Source: Icerya purchasi (lineage: Eukaryota > Arthropoda > Insecta > Hemiptera > Monophlebidae). Taken from it: 64,000 bases of DNA. The translations under genes were made by a program, and so were the position numbers. Each line of letters starts with the position of its first letter. Within the stretch, counting starts at the first letter, position 1. The notes below the pieces were generated by a model, which saw only the letters and a list, made by a program, of their open reading frames with translations, searched no databases and had not been told where the DNA came from. The stretch is taken from the NCBI GenBank assembly GCA_039619475.1, contig CM077116.1, positions 17,171,443 through 17,235,442 of the forward strand, in the 5' to 3' direction. This document shows positions 56,811 to 64,000 of the stretch, in pieces.

Positions 56811-57731
56811 TGCGGTGTGAGTGACAATTTTATATTTCAATCGTAAAAATATTGGGATTTATTATTTATCTTAGCAAGAAAAAATAATTTTTAAATTTTG
56901 TGAAAAGGCTATATATAAAAAGACGCCTATCACATTGACTGCTAAATGCCCATTATGTTTCAGACTTAAATTAACAAATAGAAACTCAAAAAACTATCTT
57001 ATAAAGCTGCAAGAAAAAAAATCGTACAGCCTGTTCTATAGTAGGTAGAGAGTTCATTTTTTTTCAATCGGACATATTTTCTTCGTGAGATCATAAAAAA
57101 ATTATAAAACCCTCAAAATTTTGAATTTTAAGGGCTCAAATTTAGAAAAATGTAAAAATCGAGTTTTAAAAAAAATTTTAAAAAATCCACAGCTAGTTCT
57201 GTATGAGTTATGGTATTGATTTTCTTTTTACCTGGCGCATTAAAGTCTCTAGAATACGGAGAAATATAAAATTTGAAAAATTTTGATATTTAGGGACGGA
57301 AATTTGGAAAACCAACACGCTTAAAGCGAAGAGGCTGGAAACTAAAAAATAGTCCACACCCCTTTCCATGGTATCTGGTGGTCACTCTTTTTTAAAATGG
57401 TGTATTTCAATCGTTAGAAAATAGGAAAAATACGAGAGCTCCAAAATTTTATAATTGAAGGGCCCAAATTTTGAAAAATAATTTAAGCGTACAAATTCTG
57501 AAATGATTAGAGTGATGGCCAATGATGACTTAATATATTGTTGCTTAGATTCTAATAAAAAAAAAAAAACAAATTTCATCATTGCATTTAAAAAAATAAA
57601 TACTGTTAATATCTTACTTTAAAAAGAATTAAATTTAACATATTCCTGTTACATATGTTACTCTTGCAGTGGTTTCAGATTTTCAGATATTTTAATCTAA
57701 ATTTCGCTTTTTTGATTTATGTGTTCGTGTA

Positions 57732-57755
57732 CTTCTTCTTCTTCTTCTTCTTCTT
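57732..57755 (+). repeat. CTT microsatellite
   Basis: About eight CTT units in a row followed by a T run. The same trinucleotide (on the other strand GAA) forms the tail of the SINE at 8509-8888, but no SINE body is next to this one. Confidence 0.85.
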
Positions 57756-58315
57756 TTTTTAAAATAAATTTATGTGAACGCTGCAGTCGTTATGAAAATT
57801 TGCTAAGTGAAATAATTTAAAGTCCGAAGGAACGGGCCGCGAAACACAAGCGGGAATAAAGGAAAACTAAACAATTGCACTTAGGATGGAATGAAAGTAG
57901 ATTTTGTAACGAAATAATACAAAATTTCATTTGTAAAAACAATTTAAATAAAAATCAAAAAAAAAAAAAATGTTAGAAGTTTATAAACCAAAAAATGTTA
58001 GAATTTTATGTAAAGAAAAGTATTTTGGTTAGATAAATATAGCGCAATTTATAATTGATTTATATATGTAATGTTTTTTTTTGTTTTCTATTGGTAAATA
58101 AAGGAAGACTGAGGGATACTGCGTTAAAAAAGATGTCTATACTTTTTTGCTTGTTTTCTTTTGTTTAATCGTTTAGATTTTTCGTAAGTTTAAAAAAAAA
58201 AAATTATAAAAACGTTATACATAAAAAAGTAAAGAATCAAAAAAATGGACTGCTGTCCCGGTCCAAGTTGTCCACCTACCACATCTGTTACTATCACCTA
58301 ACTATTATTATATTG

Positions 58316-58623
58316 CAGGCCCGTGCCCAAAATTTTGGAAGGGGGGGGGGGGTGAAAATTTTCTTCGCATATTTATTTTATAAATAAAAATACATTTTTC
58401 ACTAATATTCATGCTGTTAATAATTTCCATAATTTTGATTTATATATTAATAATTTAAATAAACGAATTACCCCGTATAAACACATTAATAAAGATTACG
58501 TATGTTATTTATTATACTGGTAACAAAAAATTTTGCATAAAATATTAATGAAGTACCTAAGCTATTTCAGTCCTCATGGGGGGGGGTTTAACCCCCAAAA
58601 CCCACCCCGTGGACACGGCCTTG
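58316..58623 (-). mobile_element. 308-bp hAT-type MITE, copy 2 of the 35.2 kb family
   Basis: TTATATTG flanks both ends exactly (58308-58315 and 58624-58631). The ends read CAGGCCCGTGCCCA and TGGACACGGCCTTG. It is the reverse complement of 35165-35591 with roughly 120 bp missing near the CAAGGCC end. Homopolymer G tracts correspond to the C tracts in copy 1. Insertion is inside the Helitron-like element. Confidence 0.9.
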
Positions 58624-58865
58624 TTATATTGTACTCATTCACATTCCAGCTGTGTAGGCTCTTATTTTACGATTTCATTAAATTTGTGGAAAAAATTTTA
58701 AGTTTCATAAGAATTAAACCGCAGGATAACGAGAAATTGCACTTATTTTTTGGATTTTGCTTTGCGGAACAGTAGAAAATTAGAATATCGAAAAAACGTT
58801 TCCTCAATCCGCTAATAGCAATGAAGCCAACGTTCAGGCATGACAATGTCTGCCGGGTCCGCTAG

Positions 58866-61800
58866 TAATGTATAAAAGAGTTTGATTTATCCTCAGGTAG
58901 TCGAAGAACGTCTACACCGTCTATTGCTTGATCCGCTCCGACTGAGCCGATTTAGTTGCCGCGTCACGAAAATAGCTATAAAATCAGTAAATAATTTTAA
59001 TTTTGAAAATTTTTTTGAAAGACATATTCTTAAATGTCTAAACTTTCAGAATATGCAAAAAAAAAAATTTCGATTTTTTCATATTTCTAAACTAGAATAC
59101 CCCCTTAAGTCAATTGGTTTTGTTTGTGTGAAATCTGTGACTTCGAATTAATGTAAATATTACGAATGGATGCGAAGGAACAAATTATTAGTGAAGCGAG
59201 ATGGTTCGTCCCCAAAATATTGTTTTTTTTCTATTTCTGTTTTTAGTTAATGATTTTTTTTTACCTTTTTTCGAGTGATACGAAATAGTGTAAAATCACT
59301 CAAGATTATTGAATTCCTCGGAGTCCATTAACTTTGGTCGTTGACTTTAGTCAAATTAATTTCTTCCGGTAAATTGTTTAGAACTGTAACATACCTGGAA
59401 AAACTTAAAATTCCGAAAAAGTAATAGGGAACTTCATTTATCCTTAAAAAATTACGAATTTAATGAATTTTACAGCAAAAGGTGTCCCCCCGAACAAACC
59501 TATAATTGTTCTTTTTTTTTTTTCTTTTACAGCATTACTATTCAAAATGTATTTAAAATTCGACAGAGGTAAATCTAAAACTTCAAATGACTAAGAAAAA
59601 TGGGCTAAGGTGGAATTAATAGAAACGTGACATAAATGAAATGCGCTTATTCGCATAATTAAACTTTATCGTATTAAAATTAAGTAAATACTCGGCCATT
59701 TTTGCAATAGCTTTAATCTTTTCTGTTTTCGGACGAAACAACTTCTTTTTGTATAGGATGCTTTAGACTTTTTTAATACAATTTTGCACAAAAGTTATAG
59801 TTATTTTATAATATTACAAAGGGTTTATTTCGAGATTTCACTGTTATTGTAGGAAATACAAAAGTGGCTTAAAATGTCTTTCATCGGTATCGGATATTTG
59901 TATGCCCCGCAGACTGTGTAAACGTTTTAATTATTATATATCGAAATTCGGAGTAAAAATTTCAAAAAAAATGTTATCGAAGAAAGACCGATTATTTACG
60001 ATGAACATGGTTAATTGAAAATCATGTTTACTAGGAAGTGTGTTGTCCCTTTATAGAAAAAACAAAAAATAAACTTTAACGTCTTATGGTTAAGCAGTGA
60101 TTGGAATTGAATTATTTGTATATAATGTACTTGGCTAATTGTGGCCAAATAGACGATAAGTCTGGGCCAAAAAAAAAAGAAAAAAATTAAAAAATTTGCT
60201 TGGTCGATAATTAGCGGTCAAATTCTTTAATTGCGCAAATACTAATACGGCTATTATTTGTGGTGATAACAAAAAGGGGAATTATTAAAAGAGTGCGATT
60301 AATTTAAAAAATAGTAAAAAATATGGTGAAGAATTAGATAGATAAAAGTTCTCGAAGAAAAAAGGGTAATTGCAAAGGGCTTACCGAACTTTTCGAAATA
60401 TTGGTGACTTTCAAAAAAAAAAAGAAATTGATTTTGTTATGAATAAGAAAATCGTTGGAAAACTATTTATTTTTATTTCTGTAACAAGTACGGAGTAAAA
60501 GTTAAGTTCCGTTTTACCCGCAAAATGGCGATTTTCCTCCGGGAAGACTCGGAAAAAAATTTTTATTTTTAAAAGAGTACAGCAACTTTTTAATAGCCAT
60601 GATTTTTTTTTTGACGTCGAGGTGCAGAATTTTTGTTTTTGAAAATACAACTAAGATATTATATACTACTAATTGTCGATAGTGAGATATTTTGTGTGGT
60701 AACATTCCGATTGACGCGTCAACAATAACTATACATTTTTCCGCATTTTATCACGCTTGTTTTTGTTGACAAATATAATAAGGAAAGATAATTTTTTTTA
60801 CATCGATTTTCTTGTAGATTATACGATTTTATTTTATTTTCTTTCGATAATTTTTAATTTTTTATATGGCTTAAATTTTCATCTTGTTTTATAGTTTGGT
60901 TTCCTTTTTTTTACTTTATTTGAAATGTGTAAATTCAACGTACGGCTACTTTTTCTCGTAGGCTATTAATATTATTACCTACCAGAATCGTTATTTCGTG
61001 AATTAATTACATCGTCAAATGCGGCAAATACGCTGCGACGAGAATGGCATTATTTATTAATTAAGACCGGTCTAATCGCGGAGCACTTTTGTAGTAGAAA
61101 CACCGTAAACACTCTTGAAAACAGTTGAGGCATTTCGAAGTGTTATATGACGATCGTTTTTTCACCGTTAACTATGTTAGTTGCATTAAAATTTCTGTTC
61201 CAGTAGCTACTTCAGCTAATGTACACGAGACTACTGTGATTATTATGTTATGGGCGTGAAAAGGTATGAATGTGAATCGTATGTAATGTATAGTAAAATG
61301 AAAGCAGACGCTGGTTCGCTGCGATTTTACTATAATTATATACATATTTTAATTCGTATCCCCACTGTAATCTATGCGTATAGTGACGAAAAATTATGAT
61401 ACTTTTACGCGTTGGGTCATCAGGTTCGTTGATTCTGTTAACAGATGTGTAGACATACTCATACGTCAGCTACACACTCCGCAAAATGCACAAATTATTT
61501 TTGGATATCAAATAATATGTTGCACTAGTGGCTCATCTTTAGCTTGCGCATCTTAATTTCTGTGTAATAAGACACTGTATGACATAGTTACAAAATATAT
61601 TATAGAAATTTTAAAAATTAAAAGAAAAGTTCACCACTACCTTCGCTAAAATAATTTAAACTCCAAGTAATAGGATAAGTATATGGTGACTTGGGGAAAA
61701 ACTGAGTCTTCATATTTCCTTTTATAAATTAAATAAAACAAAAAATATATATATTTATGTTTTTCTTTAGACAGGCCCGTTTCTGGAAAGCCAATTCACA

Positions 61801-62142
61801 CTGTGAGACCTGTCCAAACGTTGTGAGACCTATTTCTTGTGAAGCCTATCACTACGACAACACTGCATTTGTATATACGCATTTAAACAGACTCGCGTTA
61901 TTATAACGTTTACGCGAGACCCACAACATTTCCACATCATTTTAAAAATATATCATTATGAAGATGACTACAGAATATTGCGAGACCCAACGAGTAATCA
62001 TTTAACATGTAATTTTGGCCTCTGATACTATTCAGTACACTTGATTAATATTACAGAAAATAAATTTCAATATTTTAAATTATTTTGACTATTTTAAAGA
62101 ATCAAAACGGTTTAAAAGACTAAAAATTCAATTTTAATTACG
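58866..62142. other. AT-rich stretch, one possible lone transposon end
   Basis: No gene recognised. At 61776-61990 a less AT-rich block starts CAGGCCCGTTTCTGG, like a hAT terminus, and contains four copies of a GTGAGACC/GCGAGACC motif (61804, 61824, 61915, 61979). I could not find a matching opposite end or a target duplication. Confidence 0.45.
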
Positions 62143-62150
62143 GATATATT

Positions 62151-62405
62151 CATGGGCGTCGCCAGTGGTGGGCAGGGGGGCAGCTGCCCCCTGGAGCCTT
62201 GAAACTTTTTAATCAACTGGCATTGATGAGTATTCATAGGCGCATAATCATGGACAAGTTGGAAAACTTATGTTTTAATTAAGATTTTATTCTTGTTTAA
62301 TAAAATATTAAGCCTTTAAAACTTATAAATTTTATTTTTCCTATAACTCATATCCTCTTTCTATCATCTTGCCCCTCCCTGGCTCATCGGCTGGCGACGC
62401 CCTTG
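62151..62405 (-). mobile_element. 255-bp hAT-type MITE, second family, copy 2
   Basis: The ends are CATGGGCGTCGCCAG and CTGGCGACGCCCTTG, a near-perfect inverted repeat. The flanks GATATATT and GGTATATT match in seven of eight bases, an aged 8-bp duplication. It is the reverse complement of 37019-37363 over most of its length (for example TTTTATTCTTGTTTAATAAA and CTCTTTCTATCAT), with an internal deletion. No coding sequence. Confidence 0.87.
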
Positions 62406-62413
62406 GGTATATT

Positions 62414-64000
62414 TACTATAAAAAATAACATTTTTAAAATATACCAGTGACAGTTAGACGCACTGTTTAATTTTCATAAATTATTCTGGTTTAGATTTAA
62501 GTAATTATAATAAAAATACTTATAATTAGGATGCGTAATTAATCAAAACTGAAGCTTCATTTGTAAATTAATGAACAATAATATATTTATTCCTCCGTTA
62601 TACTTAATAATAAGATCAATTTCTGTTGATGTAATGAAAGTAAAAGAAATAATACTAAACATCGAATATATACAAATTCTCACACACAAAGCAAATTTGG
62701 ACTTGGTTAAATTTTATATTTACACTTTTTTTTGCCCCGGAATTTATCCATTTAGCCAATATTGACAATTACTTGGATTTACAAATATGTATCTAAGCTT
62801 CATAATTATTTTCTATACTTTTTATTTGGTCCCGTTTTTTTTTCATTATTGAGCTTGTTAGAAAGGAAATTAACTCAACAACGAATGAAAATTAGGATTA
62901 TAATAAGTAAAACTTAAAGTGGTTTTCATTTTCTTCTAAATCATTAGTTACTTCAATTTTATCAAACTTTTTCCTTTATATTGTTCCCCTTTCCCAAGAA
63001 GACTTTGGCCACTTTAGACGTTTGCTTGGCTTAACCTGAAAACTGTCTACAAAATCAGTTACTTAAAATGTTTAGTGATACCGTGTCACTTTTTAAACAG
63101 AACGGGCAATGAATTTTAAATAAATATGAAATAAGGAACAGAATCAAAAATTCTTTTTTTCATTTTCTATTAAATTTTGTCAACAGAGAGAATTGGTTCA
63201 ACAACATGTATGAAATAGATGAAGCAAGTTGAAAATAATGTTTCTTAATTTGATGTAGAACTAATGGAAACTTCTGAAATAGGAACAACTGAGATGACAG
63301 GTAAAGAAAGGACATGAAAGGCATTATATAGAAGATCAAGTCCTAAGAGTTGAGAACTAAATAAATTACGTTCAAGGAATGAACTGGAATATTAAAAAAA
63401 GATATGATCTCTGTCACAAATCTAATAAAAATTATCAGGATACAATGTGCAAAAGCTAGATGTAGTCAAAACAAAACGGATTGGAGAAGAATGAAGAAGA
63501 CTGATGAGAGAAATAAAGGCAAGGTAGTTTAGTAGCTATGGATTGATAGACGAGAGAAATTAAGTGCTCAGCGGCAGTGTGGTAACCAGTGAAGTTCACC
63601 TGAGGTGCGATTATTGCTAAATTTATTTTTAACGAAATTTAAGAATTTTAGCTACATTTAAAAATTTCTACATACACAAAAATATTTTAAAAAATCGACT
63701 TAATATACATGTATATTTCACCCCACACAAAAAATTAAGCTAAACGAAATTTTGAATAAAGTCATATTGACAATTTATGTATTTTTATAAAAATGATGCT
63801 AATTAGAATCCAATATTAAATTACAATTAATATGTGGTTAAAATTTATTCAATGAACTGTTAATTTACAAATTAATCAGTTTAAAGCTTAATAACCAAAA
63901 CTCATTATTACTTTAATCAGTAAACTAAATACCGTGACTCCTCCTAATGCGAAATAAATAAAATTGTTTTTAAAATATTTAAAAGTAATGAATTTTTTAG
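62414..64000. other. AT-rich right end, nothing recognised
   Basis: The stretch 63170-63590 is purine-rich with fragments such as RIGEE-RRLMREIKAR in one plus frame. That could be a much-decayed LINE piece, but it is too weak to call. The rest is AT-rich with no signal. Confidence 0.4.

Larger units (their letters stand above)
55131..58865 (+). mobile_element. Helitron-like element (non-autonomous or decayed)
   Basis: The 3' end has the Helitron signature: a short hairpin (GGC..GAC AAT GTC.GCC, about 58836-58854) a few bases before GGGTCCGCTAG, with CTAG at 58862-58865 followed by host T. The 5' part at 55165-55260 has the wording common at insect Helitron 5' ends (AATGAATGTAAGTCTGTCTG, then CTCCTCGAAACTATTCATCCG). 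The exact 5' base is uncertain; A|TC at 55130/55131 is one candidate. No Rep or helicase coding was found. The interior holds a direct repeat pair, a CTT microsatellite and an inserted MITE at 58316-58623. Confidence 0.62.

Overview
This is an AT-rich, intron-rich stretch of an animal nuclear genome. The two host genes read best as insect (arthropod) orthologs, and the repeat mix (hAT, piggyBac, Harbinger, Tc1/mariner, Helitron, Jockey-like LINEs, a Gypsy-type LTR remnant, a tRNA-derived SINE) fits a large insect genome. A hemipteran is my guess only; nothing in the window fixes the order. No bacterial operon, CRISPR array, virus genome or rRNA gene is visible.

Host gene 1, minus strand, 1644-18523: five exons of a 2-Cys peroxiredoxin with a leader that looks mitochondrial (Prdx3/Prx3 type). 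Every intron seen has GT-AG borders and every junction keeps the frame. The last exon, with the resolving cysteine, should lie left of position 1. The first exon, with the start codon, should lie right of 18523 and was not found. Introns hold a 4.66 kb long-inverted-repeat transposon (3403-8063) with a piggyBac transposase relic inside, a tRNA-derived SINE (8509-8888), a decayed hAT transposase (10830-12440), a decayed Gypsy-type gag-protease (13260-14515) and one copy of a repeat family with AGTGGCCACT-type ends (15911-16662).

Middle, 18.6-43.8 kb: no host exon recognised. It is a transposon graveyard: a Jockey/CR1-like LINE split by a piggyBac element (20270-23262), a LINE chimera (23263-24165), an RTE-like LINE (27180-28845), a Jockey-like LINE (28860-30405), a hAT MITE with perfect 8-bp target duplication (30437-31146), a nearly identical pair of 189-bp inverted arms (34378-36232) that contains another hAT MITE, a third MITE (37019-37363), a LINE RNase H tail (38136-39178), and a 4.1 kb PIF/Harbinger element (39469-43604). 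The Harbinger carries a first-exon-like transposase fragment, an inserted AGTGGCCACT repeat and a nested Mutator-like element with 9-bp duplication.

Host gene 2, plus strand, 43907-47743: a complete MED18 gene (Mediator head subunit) in five coding exons, starting only about 300 bp after the Harbinger end.

Right part, 47.7-64 kb: no host exon recognised. It holds a possible mariner relic, a Tc1/mariner-type MITE (49998-50371), a decayed ZMYM1-like hAT transposase (53130-54445), a Helitron-like element ending at 58865 that was hit by a second copy of the 35.2 kb MITE, and a second copy of the 37.0 kb MITE at 62151-62405. Long stretches between these show nothing I can name.
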